NCBI RefSeq assembly: GCF_900489465.1
Contig: NZ_UEFQ01000016.1
Coordinates: forward strand, 62,001 to 126,000
Origin: Aequorivita sp. CIP111184
GTDB lineage: Bacteria > Bacteroidota > Bacteroidia > Flavobacteriales > Flavobacteriaceae
Length of the DNA stretch: 64,000 bases
Reading direction: 5' to 3'
In this document: one piece after another, positions 42,401 to 50,328 of the stretch
Numbering within the stretch: the first letter of the stretch is position 1
How the letters are laid out: each line of letters opens with the position of its first letter
Translations under genes and position numbers: made by a program
The notes under the pieces: model-generated
The model's input: the letters and a program-made list of their open reading frames with translations, nothing else
Database searches by the model: none
Told to the model about the DNA's origin: nothing

Positions 42401-43278
42401 TGGATTTCATCACTTTGGGTGAAGGTCTCTTCAATGGCCAGGCGTCAGTTTCAAACGGTCTTTTTGAATTTGAGTTTGTTGTGCCGCGCGATATTCAAAT
42501 CCCAGTGGGAAAGGGGAGAGTAAGTCTTTATTCTAAACGAGACAATGTGCTGGAAGATCAGGCAGGTGTAAACCTGGGTTTGAACGTAGGTGGCCTTAAT
42601 GAAAATGCGCCAGAAGATAACGAAGGGCCATTGATTCGTCTATATATGAACGATGAGAGTTTTGTTTTTGGAGGAATAACAGACGATTCACCAATTTTAT
42701 TGGCAAAATTGGAAGACCCCAACGGTATCAATACCGCAAGCGGAATAGGTCATGATATTGTTGCAATTCTAGACGGCGATGAATCCAATCCATTTATTTT
42801 AAATGAATTTTATCAAGCAGAAGTTGACGATTATACAAAGGGTGTAACCAACTTTAAATTTCGAGATTTGGAAGATGGGCTACATACATTAACCTTGAAA
42901 GCTTGGGATGTTTACAATAATTCATCTACCGCAGAAATTCAATTCATCGTTGCTGGAAACGATAAACTAGAAATTAAGCGCGTACTCAATTATCCAAACC
43001 CGTTTGTTAATTACACTGAATTTTGGTTCAACCATAATAGACCAGATGAAACGTTGGACGTGCAGGTGCAGGTATTCACTGTTACCGGAAAAGTGGTTTG
43101 GACAAAAAATGCTTCCTTGCCACCCTCTGGTAGTTATTTGTGCCGAGAAATTACTTGGGACGGTCGCGATGATTTTGGCGATCGCATCGGAAAAGGTGTT
43201 TACATTTATAAGATAACTGTTAAATCTACGTTAACCAATCAGCGAGTTGAAAAATTCGAGAAACTCGTCATCCTTTAA
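39445..43278 (+). CDS. porU: Type IX secretion system sortase PorU
   Basis: PorU removes the C-terminal domain of T9SS substrates and attaches them to the surface. The 1277 residues begin at ATG 39445 with a signal peptide (MRKAILLFILIVMPLLGKAQ). A TTG four codons upstream is not needed. The C25 (gingipain-like) peptidase centre is seen as H786 in DYFGHGGEDG and C820 in ITVTCEFTKFDNP. The C-terminal 300 residues hold Ig-like domains and end in VEKFEKLVIL. The next genes are porV and cdd on the same strand, and gldJ is divergent: a T9SS locus. Confidence 0.95.
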   Translation: MRKAILLFILIVMPLLGKAQSKSITIDWGDSGISSNNFGVKKQAVFSKEKAIEALKLQMNKEVVSYTTQWDDSGFSDKNSVVVSNVQYGSISSAELKKINPDIVPSKLKYNIGSTKSRDRLLTIFNITPIIKTNGSYLKVISFDINYQYGPQSRNAPPGITNSVLASGQWFKFKIDQTGIYKIDKSFLNNLGMNTDGINPRNLKVYGDGGKTLPLLNVQNKFFDLPENAIQVVGEEDGNFDGGDYILFYGIGTEGYVDENDSHINPYSDESYYYITADGGAGKRVRAMTEPTGAVEFTINQFDDYKFHEKDEESPTKVGRVWYGNRFDIESEQSYSFEFPNMVSGKPMELVIKAGAASESGTSMAVSINSTSLDPLVFSALGDRLLSLASLREEIPASSATVTVDLAYNNAGNPSSIAYLDYIGIWAVRQLSGVDGQLSFRFKDAATLAGVGEYQISNANQFSQVWDVTDFQFITSKQNEGNASSFSFKQTLGEVREYVAVNPNNYFLPIKIAKSTVPNQNLKGTIFNDESGNFKDVDYIIITAPFLIQPALRLATYHKNLEGLNVKVVTTDKIYEEFSSGKQDISAIRNFIRYVYYNASSESKKIKYVGIMGDASIDYKNRIANNNNIVPTFQTVSGIDIAQSFMSDDFYGNMDENEGTIGRGSEDMDRLDIAMGRILVDNVSLANAMVDKIINYTSETSYGNWRTNFVLVSDDVDEAGEDILETRLDALGDRISQEKPYINVKKIHSDAYQQEASAGGNRYPEVNEAIKSAIEVGAIVLDYFGHGGEDGMAKEFIYTKEAAQELNNKNNLPCIITVTCEFTKFDNPLRITAGELTYQNKNGGAISLVTTTRAIFINTGVNFNDALAGELFGYNVDVPSPPAEAFRRAKEDNINSPLRRVVFYIGDPAMRLAFPKKSIRLTKLNGVPVAQATDTLKALSKIKLEGEVINEAGMLMTDYNGVLEAKVFDKNVMRQTLDNDGVGFIMDFITLGEGLFNGQASVSNGLFEFEFVVPRDIQIPVGKGRVSLYSKRDNVLEDQAGVNLGLNVGGLNENAPEDNEGPLIRLYMNDESFVFGGITDDSPILLAKLEDPNGINTASGIGHDIVAILDGDESNPFILNEFYQAEVDDYTKGVTNFKFRDLEDGLHTLTLKAWDVYNNSSTAEIQFIVAGNDKLEIKRVLNYPNPFVNYTEFWFNHNRPDETLDVQVQVFTVTGKVVWTKNASLPPSGSYLCREITWDGRDDFGDRIGKGVYIYKITVKSTLTNQRVEKFEKLVIL

Positions 43279-43288
43279 AAATTAAAAT

Positions 43289-43296
43289 TATATTTG
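43289..43296 (+). promoter_or_regulatory. Possible internal -7 box before porV
   Basis: TATATTTG fits TAnnTTTG and lies 16 bases before the porV start. It could give porV its own transcript. No -33 element is found. Confidence 0.35.
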
Positions 43297-43312
43297 TCCA
43301 AAATTAATTAAT

Positions 43313-44470
43313 ATGAAGAAATTATTTATTCCAATTTTGTTAGGCCTTGTGGCGTTTAAGTCGATTGCTCAGGATAATACAGGTATTGAAAATCGCGTAA
43401 TTACCACGGGTGTTCCATTTATATTAATAGCTGCAGATCCACGTTCTGGTGGTATGGGTGATATAGGTGTTGTAACTTCTGCTGATGCTTTTTCGCAACA
43501 ATGGAACCCTGCAAAATATGCCTTTTCACTTTCAAAACAAGGTGTTGGTGTAACTTACACTCCATACCTAAATAAATTGGTTAACGATATATTTTTAGGT
43601 AATGTTACCTATTATAACCGTCTTACTGAGAAAAGTGCAGTTGGCGCAAGTTTCCGTTATTTCAGTCAAGGAGAAATAGAGCTTCGTCAAACTCCTGACG
43701 AAACTCCATTAATAGTTAAGCCAAACGAACTTCTTTTTGATGTTTCCTATTCACTTCGCCTTAGCGAACGTTTTGCTATGGCTGTTGCCGGTAGATATAT
43801 TCGCTCTGATTTAAAATTACAAACTTCTGTTGCAGATGCTTCTGCCGCAAGTTCATTTGCAGTAGATGTAGCTGGTTATTACCAAAGTGAAGAAATTCCT
43901 TATGATGACTTTGATGGTCGTTGGAGATTGGGTTTCAATATCTCAAACATTGGTCCGAAACTTAAGTATGACGAAGTAGGTTCAGAAAGTAACCTTCCAA
44001 CAAACCTTGCTTTAGGTGGTGGTTTTGATTTTATTCTTGATGAATATAACAAGGTTGGAGTTTCTGCACAGGTTAACAAACTTTTGGTGCCAACGCCAAG
44101 TGATTCAAACGATGATGGTCTTATAAACAGTGAAGATGATTATTACACTGAAAGTTTTGTAAGCGGTATGTTTTCTTCATTCGGTGATGCGCCTGATGGT
44201 TTCAGCGAAGAGTTAAAAGAATTTACTTGGGCTTTGGGTGCTGAATACTGGTATCAAGATGTATTTGCTTTCCGTACAGGTTATTTCAACGAAAGTGACG
44301 TAAAAGGAAGTAGAAAATTTCTCTCTTTTGGTGCAGGTTTCCGTTATACCGCTATCAATATTGATGTTTCCTATTTGTTTTCTACATCTAAATTGGCAAA
44401 CAGTCCTCTGGATGGAACCCTTCGTTTTGGTTTAACATTCAACTTTGGCGATACGTACGACGAATATTAG
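43313..44470 (+). CDS. porV: Type IX secretion system outer-membrane protein PorV
   Basis: PorV (LptO) is a FadL-like outer-membrane barrel that carries T9SS substrates from the SprA/PorW translocon to the PorU sortase. The 385 residues have a signal peptide (MKKLFIPILLGLVAFKSIAQ) and the conserved N-terminal stretch FILIAADPRSGGMGDIGVV and SQQWNPAKYAF, both typical of the family, then barrel strands ending in LRFGLTFNFGDTYDEY. It follows porU after 34 bases. Cytidine deaminase follows 4 bases after the stop. Confidence 0.95.
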   Translation: MKKLFIPILLGLVAFKSIAQDNTGIENRVITTGVPFILIAADPRSGGMGDIGVVTSADAFSQQWNPAKYAFSLSKQGVGVTYTPYLNKLVNDIFLGNVTYYNRLTEKSAVGASFRYFSQGEIELRQTPDETPLIVKPNELLFDVSYSLRLSERFAMAVAGRYIRSDLKLQTSVADASAASSFAVDVAGYYQSEEIPYDDFDGRWRLGFNISNIGPKLKYDEVGSESNLPTNLALGGGFDFILDEYNKVGVSAQVNKLLVPTPSDSNDDGLINSEDDYYTESFVSGMFSSFGDAPDGFSEELKEFTWALGAEYWYQDVFAFRTGYFNESDVKGSRKFLSFGAGFRYTAINIDVSYLFSTSKLANSPLDGTLRFGLTFNFGDTYDEY

Positions 44471-44474
44471 TAGT

Positions 44475-44957
44475 TTGAAAAAAATAAAAATTGAAACCTA
44501 TTTAGAAGTTTTTGAAACCATTTCAGAACTTCCAAAAGATATTCAAGAATTGATGAATAAGGCGCAGCAAGCACGTGAAAACGCTTATGCGCCTTACTCA
44601 CATTTTAGGGTTGGAGCAGCAATACGGCTTACTTCAAACCAAATTACAATAGGCAGCAACCAAGAGAATGCAGCCTATCCTTCGGGTCTATGTGCTGAGC
44701 GTGTTGCAATTTTTCATACGGGAGCACTTTACCCAAACCAAGAAATTAAAGCAATTGCTATATCTGCTAGCTCATCAAGCCAAGTTCTTGATGAACCAAT
44801 CGGTCCATGTGGCGCTTGCCGCCAATCTATGGCAGAGTACGAACAGAAACAAAAAAGCCCTATAGCTATCTACTTTATGGGTGAAACAGGAAAAATAGTT
44901 AAAGTTGCTTCAGTACTAGATTTGTTGCCACTCGGCTTTGATGCGAAATATCTTTAA
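44475..44957 (+). CDS. cdd: Cytidine deaminase, TTG start
   Basis: Cdd converts cytidine or deoxycytidine to uridine forms in pyrimidine salvage. The zinc site is C-A-E-R (SGLCAERVAIF) with PCGACRQ supplying the other two cysteines. No ATG starts the frame. The TTG at 44475 gives MKKIKIETYLEVFE, the family N-terminus, and 160 residues, the usual length. A TTG at 44445 would overlap porV and add ten residues without a match. It begins 4 bases after the porV stop, so it is probably cotranscribed with porU-porV. Confidence 0.93.
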   Translation: MKKIKIETYLEVFETISELPKDIQELMNKAQQARENAYAPYSHFRVGAAIRLTSNQITIGSNQENAAYPSGLCAERVAIFHTGALYPNQEIKAIAISASSSSQVLDEPIGPCGACRQSMAEYEQKQKSPIAIYFMGETGKIVKVASVLDLLPLGFDAKYL

Positions 44958-45032
44958 AAGTTCAAAGTTTACAGCTTAAAGCACATACTCCATATTCACA
45001 CACTCACATATTCACAAATACACGATTTGTAA

Positions 45033-45065
45033 TTTGTGATTTAACGGTATAAAGTGCTACTTTTG
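45033..45065 (+). promoter_or_regulatory. Promoter of pdhA
   Basis: TTTG (45033-45036), 21 bases, then TACTTTTG (45058-45065), a good Bacteroidota promoter 47 bases before the ATG. The -33 box lies inside a dyad TCACAAAT (45012-45019) and ATTTGTGA (45032-45039), a possible operator. Confidence 0.65.
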
Positions 45066-45112
45066 TTATCCGTTTAATAAATTTTCCAATAGGAAAACCT
45101 TATAGCCGATAG

Positions 45113-46111
45113 ATGAAGAAAATCACCAAAAAAACGTACCTGGATTGGTACGAGAACATGCTATTTTGGCGCAAGTTTGAAGATAAACTGGCGCAAGTAT
45201 ATATCAACCAAAAAGTAAGGGGTTTTCTACACCTTTACAACGGTCAGGAAGCTGTTTTAGCAGGCGCATTGCATGCAATGGACCTTACAAAAGACCGAAT
45301 GATTACTGCTTACCGAAACCACGTACAACCCATTGGGATGGGCGTAGATCCAAAAAGAGTGATGGCCGAACTTTTTGGAAAAGGCACTGGAACTTCTCAA
45401 GGTTTGGGAGGTTCAATGCACATTTTTTCCAAAGAACACCGTTTTTATGGGGGTCACGGTATTGTTGGTGGACAAATCCCTCTAGGGGCTGGTTTGGCTT
45501 TTGCCGATAAGTATTTTGAAAGAGATGCAGTCACCCTTACCTATATGGGCGATGGCGCAACGCGTCAAGGTTCACTTCACGAAACATTCAACCTTGCGAT
45601 GCTTTGGAAACTTCCAGTGGTATTCTGTGTAGAAAATAATGGTTACGCCATGGGAACTTCCGTAGCACGTACCGCAAATCACACAGACATTTGGAAGCTT
45701 GGTTTAGGTTATGAAATGCCTTGCAAACCGGTAGATGCAATGAAACCAGAAGTAGTTGCAAAAGAAATGGACGAAGCTATACAACGCGCCCGTCGCGGTG
45801 ATGGCCCAACATTTTTGGAATTGCGAACCTATCGTTATCGTGGACACTCCATGAGTGATGCCCAACATTACAGAACGAAGGAAGAGGTTGCAAAAAAACA
45901 GGAAGAGGACCCAATTACGTATGTGCTTCATCAGATTTACGAAAACAAATGGGCAACCGAGGCCGATATAAAAAAGATTGATAAAAGAGTGAAGGATTTA
46001 GTTGAAGAATGTGAAAAATTTGCCGACGAATCTCCATATCCAGAAAAGAATGTAATGTTCGATGCGGTTTACGAACAGGAAGATTACCCGTTTTTATCAG
46101 ATAAATTATAG
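45113..46111 (+). CDS. pdhA: Pyruvate dehydrogenase E1 component, alpha subunit
   Basis: E1 decarboxylates pyruvate with thiamine diphosphate and passes the acetyl group to the lipoyl domains of E2. The 332 residues carry the TPP-binding motif GDGATRQGSLHETFNLAML, with NNGYAMGTSVARTANH, and the phosphorylation-loop-like YRYRGHSMSD near residue 245. The beta subunit gene is not next to it. E2 starts 3 bases after the stop, so the pair is translated from one mRNA. Confidence 0.95.
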   Translation: MKKITKKTYLDWYENMLFWRKFEDKLAQVYINQKVRGFLHLYNGQEAVLAGALHAMDLTKDRMITAYRNHVQPIGMGVDPKRVMAELFGKGTGTSQGLGGSMHIFSKEHRFYGGHGIVGGQIPLGAGLAFADKYFERDAVTLTYMGDGATRQGSLHETFNLAMLWKLPVVFCVENNGYAMGTSVARTANHTDIWKLGLGYEMPCKPVDAMKPEVVAKEMDEAIQRARRGDGPTFLELRTYRYRGHSMSDAQHYRTKEEVAKKQEEDPITYVLHQIYENKWATEADIKKIDKRVKDLVEECEKFADESPYPEKNVMFDAVYEQEDYPFLSDKL

Positions 46112-46114
46112 AAG

Positions 46115-47836
46115 ATGGCAGAAGTAATAAACATGCCGCGATTAAGCGACACGATGGAAGAAGGAACGGTAGCAACCTGGCTTAAAAAAGTGGGCGACAC
46201 CGTAAAAGAAGGCGATATTCTTGCCGAAATTGAAACTGACAAAGCCACGATGGAGTTTGAATCTTTCTACGAAGGAACATTGCTTTACATCGGGATAAAG
46301 GAAGGTGAAACCGCGCCAGTAGATTCACTTTTGGCAATTATCGGAAAAAAAGATGAAGATATTTCAGATTTGATTGATGGAAAATCTTCAGATTCGAAAC
46401 CGAAAGAAGACAACTCCAAACAAGAAAATAAATCATCTGATAAAAAGGAGGATAAAACCAAAGCTGAGAACGGGGATGGCGATGACGCTTCCAAAAAAAA
46501 TTCTGAAGAAAAATCTGAAAGCTCTTCAGATTCAGCTGAACTGCCGGAAGGCGTTGAGGTTATAACTATGCCGCGTTTAAGTGATACCATGACCGACGGA
46601 ACGGTAGCAACTTGGCTTAAAAAAGAAGGAGACAAAGTAGAGGAAGGCGATATTCTTGCAGAGATTGAAACCGACAAAGCCACCATGGAATTTGAATCGT
46701 TCTATTCTGGAACGCTCTTGAAAATTGGAATAGGCGAGGGCGAATCTGCTCCTGTTGATGCCTTACTTGCAATAGTAGGTCCAAAAGGAACAGATATTTC
46801 TGGGGTTGCTGAAAATTTTAAAAACGCAGGAAAGTCTTCAGAAAAAAAAGAAAATACTTCTGAAGAAAATACTTCCGAAAAAAATAGAAAGGAAGAAAGC
46901 GGAACTTCAAATAAATCTTCTGAAAAAGAAGCACCCAAAAAAGAAATTTCTTCAGATAATAAATCTGAAGGTCAGCAAACTTTAAACGAAGGTCGAATTT
47001 TCGCATCTCCATTGGCGAAAAAATTGGCTGAAGATAAAGGGATTAATTTGCGCCAAGTTCACGGAAGTGGGGAAAATGGACGCATCGTAAAAAATGATGT
47101 TGAAAATTACCAACCTGCAGCTGGCGGCGGACAAGCATACACTCCCGTAGGAACCGAAAGTTTTGAGGAAGTGAAAAACTCCCAAATGCGTAAAACCATT
47201 GCAAAACGTTTGGGCGAATCCAAATTTTCTGCTCCAGAATATTATTTAACTATCGAGTTGGATATGGATCACGCAATCGCAGCTCGTGAAGCGATAAATG
47301 CAGATCCGGATGTTAAAATTTCCTTCAATGATATGGTTATAAAAGCTTGTGCTATGGCTTTAAGAAAACATCCACAAGTAAACAGTCAATGGACACCGGA
47401 AGCTACAAGAATCGCTAAACATATTCACATCGGGGTCGCGGTTGCCGTTGACGAAGGCTTATTGGTTCCCGTTTTGAAATTTGCAGACCAAATGACCTTT
47501 TCACAAATAGGCGGGCAGGTAAAAGAACTTGCGGGCAAAGCCAGAAATAAAAAGATAACTCCACAGGAAATGGAAGGCAGTACATTTACGGTTTCCAATC
47601 TTGGAATGTTTGGAATCAAGGAATTTACTTCTATCATAAACCAACCAAATTCCGCAATTTTATCCGTTGGGGCAATCGTTCAAAAACCAGTGGTTAAAAA
47701 TGGACAAATTGCAGTTGGAAATACAATGACGGTAACTTTGGCTTGCGATCACCGAACAGTTGATGGGGCAACCGGAGCAAAATTCCTGCAAACATTGCGA
47801 CAGTATATTGAGAATCCTGTGACGATGTTTGTTTAA
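46115..47836 (+). CDS. pdhC: Pyruvate dehydrogenase E2 (dihydrolipoyl acetyltransferase), two lipoyl domains
   Basis: E2 carries the acetyl group to CoA and forms the core of the complex. The 573 residues show two lipoyl domains with lipoyl lysines K43 and K188 (in EIETDKATMEFES), joined by Glu/Lys/Ser-rich linkers (81-145 and 228-288), a peripheral-subunit-binding domain (RIFASPLAKKLAEDKGINLR), and a catalytic domain ending at CDHRTVDGATGAKFL with H546 and D550. The two lipoyl domains are almost identical in sequence, consistent with a duplication. LipB at 12.6 kb would help lipoylate it. Confidence 0.96.
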   Translation: MAEVINMPRLSDTMEEGTVATWLKKVGDTVKEGDILAEIETDKATMEFESFYEGTLLYIGIKEGETAPVDSLLAIIGKKDEDISDLIDGKSSDSKPKEDNSKQENKSSDKKEDKTKAENGDGDDASKKNSEEKSESSSDSAELPEGVEVITMPRLSDTMTDGTVATWLKKEGDKVEEGDILAEIETDKATMEFESFYSGTLLKIGIGEGESAPVDALLAIVGPKGTDISGVAENFKNAGKSSEKKENTSEENTSEKNRKEESGTSNKSSEKEAPKKEISSDNKSEGQQTLNEGRIFASPLAKKLAEDKGINLRQVHGSGENGRIVKNDVENYQPAAGGGQAYTPVGTESFEEVKNSQMRKTIAKRLGESKFSAPEYYLTIELDMDHAIAAREAINADPDVKISFNDMVIKACAMALRKHPQVNSQWTPEATRIAKHIHIGVAVAVDEGLLVPVLKFADQMTFSQIGGQVKELAGKARNKKITPQEMEGSTFTVSNLGMFGIKEFTSIINQPNSAILSVGAIVQKPVVKNGQIAVGNTMTVTLACDHRTVDGATGAKFLQTLRQYIENPVTMFV

Positions 47837-47856
47837 CAAAAATCAATTATTAATTA

Positions 47857-47896
47857 AAATCCCGATAGCTTCATTTTTGGTGAAACTATCGGGATT
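47857..47896 (+). terminator. Terminator of pdhA-pdhC
   Basis: AAATCCCGATAG pairs with CTATCGGGATTT around a stem extended by TTCA/TGAA. It starts 20 bases after the pdhC stop. Confidence 0.85.
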
Positions 47897-47912
47897 TATG
47901 TATATTTAAATT

Positions 47913-48593
47913 ATGAAAAACATAATTATTACAGGAACTTCCCGAGGCATCGGTTACGAAATGGCAAAACTTTTTTTCGAAGCAGGGCATAATGTATTAG
48001 CGCTTTCTCGGAATTCAAAACCCATTTCAGATTTAAAGCTGAAAAATGTAACGGCTCTCGAATTTGACATTGCAGATGAATCTGAAATCGTTAAACTTTC
48101 AGCCTATCTGCAAACATCCATGAAATCTGTAGACGTATTGATAAACAATGCAGGATTCTTGGTCAATAAACCCTTTGCTGAAATCACTGCTGAAGAATTT
48201 AAAAGGTCTTATGATGTAAATGTTTTTGGGGTGGCGTCTTTAATGAAAGCGGTGCTTCCCTTAATGGATAAAAGTGGTCATGTAATTAATATCAGCAGTA
48301 TGGGCGGGGTGCAGGGCAGTGTAAAATTTCCAGGACTGAGCGCTTACAGCAGCAGTAAAGGTGCAATTATCACTTTAACCGAGATACTAGCCGAAGAATA
48401 CAAGGAAACCGGTCCTTCATTTAACGTTTTGGCTTTGGGCTCTGTGCAAACCGAAATGCTTGAAGAAGCCTTCCCAGGTTTTAAGGCACCACTTTCTGCA
48501 ACTGAAATGGCGCACTACATAATGGATTTTTCCCTTAGCGGAAATAAATTTTATAACGGAAAAATATTGCAGGTTTCAAGTACTACACCTTAA
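47913..48593 (+). CDS. Short-chain dehydrogenase/reductase
   Basis: A 226-residue Rossmann-fold oxidoreductase. The nucleotide motif is TGTSRGIG (7-14), with NNAG at 78-81, and the catalytic set S128/S129, Y145 and K149 (AYSSSKGAI). The short length and classical motif order place it in the classical SDR subfamily. The substrate cannot be assigned. It lies alone between the pdhC terminator and a decayed locus. The 3' end overlaps by about 10 bases the remnant of the PepSY gene on the other strand. Confidence 0.9.
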   Translation: MKNIIITGTSRGIGYEMAKLFFEAGHNVLALSRNSKPISDLKLKNVTALEFDIADESEIVKLSAYLQTSMKSVDVLINNAGFLVNKPFAEITAEEFKRSYDVNVFGVASLMKAVLPLMDKSGHVINISSMGGVQGSVKFPGLSAYSSSKGAIITLTEILAEEYKETGPSFNVLALGSVQTEMLEEAFPGFKAPLSATEMAHYIMDFSLSGNKFYNGKILQVSSTTP

Positions 48594-49150
48594 GTGGTTT
48601 CTTTTTCTTTTTAGGTTTCTTCTTCAATTTGTTAAGCCAGATAATCACACCAGTTATGGGAAGACTTGTGGCAATTAAACAAGAAATGAAGTGAATGGTT
48701 TTTGAAAACCAACCAAAAATAGTCCCCATATGCAGGATCTGATAGAATTGGCAAGTTGTACATTAAATGGTTTTTCTGAAAAAATTTCTTTTGAAGTAAG
48801 TGTTCCGTCGCGATCGATTTTTAGTTCATCTACTGCTGTTTCAAAAAAATCAGTATCGTGATATTTTCGTATACTGAAAATAGGATCTTTAGCTGAAGGA
48901 ATTTGAAGAGTGGTGGTTCCTTCAAAAGGCAATTCCACTTCTGTAATTTTTAGAATTTTCATAAAACTTACAGTTTCTGAATTGGCATTTGCTTATGAAA
49001 TAATTTTAGGTCCGCCGCCGCGACCGCCAAAAACTTCCGTTCCCAACACTCTGCTTCCCGCATCCTTATACCATTCAAAAGACCAAAACAAGCCGGTGAG
49101 CGACATAATTAGTAAAAAAATTGCGGTGTAAAATCCTAAGGGACACATCT
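48583..49150 (-). pseudogene. Decayed PepSY-type membrane protein gene
   Basis: Three pieces of one protein lie in order on this strand but in different frames. The first (about 48993-49150) reads PLGFYTAIFLLIMSLTGLFW and stops after GGRGGGPKIIS. The second (48730-48985) includes ETVSFMKILKITEVELPFEG, the third (48583-48735) ends HMGTIFGWFSKTIHFISCL and KKKPKKKKKPL. The order fits a PepSY_TM iron-related membrane protein whose N-terminal half is missing and which has at least one frameshift. It cannot give a working protein. Confidence 0.75.
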
Positions 49151-49419
49151 GCAGAGTTTCGTGGATCAGTTTGATTGATATAACTGGTTCTATACGCATT
49201 GTAGCCAATCTTGTTGAATACATTGTTTGCTAAAAATTGAAGGCTCCAGTTTCTGTTGAATTTGTATTCCGCTTGAATATTTACCAATGAATACGCTTCC
49301 ACATCAAATGGTTTTTGATTTGGCTTAATCCCTTGGTGTGTAACAGGCTCTGACGACCGATCGTTGATAGGGTGTTCACCACTATAATAAGCGCCTGCGC
49401 CTACTGAAAGTCTTATAAT
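49150..49419 (-). pseudogene. Remnant of a TonB-dependent receptor C-terminus
   Basis: About 90 codons read VGAGAYYSGEHPINDRSSEP, then AEYKFNRNWSLQFLANNVFN and KIGYNAYRTSYINQTDPRN. This is the end of a siderophore-type TonB-dependent receptor barrel. The upstream part is absent (TGA at 49420-49422), and the last strands are replaced by the PepSY remnant at about 49150. The junction looks like a deletion that joined two adjacent genes. Confidence 0.75.
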
Positions 49420-49597
49420 TCAAAAACTATTCAGAATTGTTTTAAATAGTAATTTGCATTATGCTGGAAGCAAAAGATATGCAGGCAATATTTTTTTTGA
49501 AAATCACTCAAATCTCCCTGTTTTGTGCAGTAAATTGATTAAGTCTGGTTATTTTTGAAGCTATAAAAAATAGGTAGAAACCTTCGTTTGGGTATTT

Positions 49598-50194
49598 ATG
49601 ACAGAGATTCTTGAAAAATATATTCCGCAAGCTTCCGTAGCCTCTGCATTTGAACTGATAAAAAATCACAACGTGCATTTAAAAATCGTTAATGAGCGTG
49701 TAACAAGGCACGGCGATTACAGAAAAATGCCCAACGGGCATCATCAAATTACAGTAAATACCTCGCTCAATAAATACCGTTTCTTGATCACCCTTATTCA
49801 CGAAATTGCCCATTTGGAGGCGTTTACAAAATACGGCCGTTTCATAAAACCACATGGTTTGGAATGGAAACGCACCTTTCAACTTTTGATGTTACCTTTT
49901 TTGCGTCCCGAGGTTTTTCCAGATCAACTATTGCCTTTATTAGCCCGGCATTTCAAAAACCCGAAAGCTTCAAGTGATACAGACGCTAGTCTTGCATTGG
50001 CGCTAAAGCAATTCGACCCCGCAAACGATAAAAACTATATCTTTGAAATACCCTTTGGGGGACATTTCAGATTATACAATGGGAAAATTTTTAAACGCGG
50101 AAAACAGCGTGTAAAACGTTTTGAATGTTTAGAAGTTGCCACTGGAAGAACGTATCTTTTCAATCCAAATGCAGAAGTGGAATTTTTGAAGTGA
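49598..50194 (+). CDS. SprT-like zinc metalloprotease-fold protein
   Basis: A 198-residue cytosolic protein with the HEIAH motif (68-72, in LITLIHEIAHLEAF) and a likely third ligand H86 (FIKPHGLEW). The spacing and flanking residues fit the SprT-like family, which in eukaryotes (SPRTN) repairs DNA-protein crosslinks. The role in bacteria is unknown. The C-terminal half carries a possible zinc-ribbon-like region (KRGKQRVKRFECLEVATGRT), but with only one cysteine it is degenerate. It follows a 168-base gap after the decayed locus. Confidence 0.8.
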   Translation: MTEILEKYIPQASVASAFELIKNHNVHLKIVNERVTRHGDYRKMPNGHHQITVNTSLNKYRFLITLIHEIAHLEAFTKYGRFIKPHGLEWKRTFQLLMLPFLRPEVFPDQLLPLLARHFKNPKASSDTDASLALALKQFDPANDKNYIFEIPFGGHFRLYNGKIFKRGKQRVKRFECLEVATGRTYLFNPNAEVEFLK

Positions 50195-50279
50195 AATGAA
50201 TCACAAAATACTATAGGGTAGTAAATCCAGCGAAGGTTTATTGTTAAAAGGGCGAAATAAAATTAATATTAATCTGAAG

Positions 50280-50310
50280 TTGTCGTGGGTCGTGCGTCCC
50301 TTTAGTCTTG
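50280..50310 (+). promoter_or_regulatory. Candidate promoter of the manC gene
   Basis: TTG (50280-50282), 20 bases, then TAGTCTTG (50303-50310), one base off the TAnnTTTG consensus, 18 bases before the ATG. Confidence 0.45.
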
Positions 50311-50328
50311 TGTCAATAAAATTAAAAT

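Noticed and set aside
46285-46686. A 133-codon frame on the minus strand
   Set aside because: It mirrors the lipoyl region of pdhC and is a low-complexity shadow of its charged linker.
46118-46790. Repeated lipoyl domain as a possible assembly duplication
   Set aside because: Two lipoyl domains are normal for this E2 and the linkers differ.
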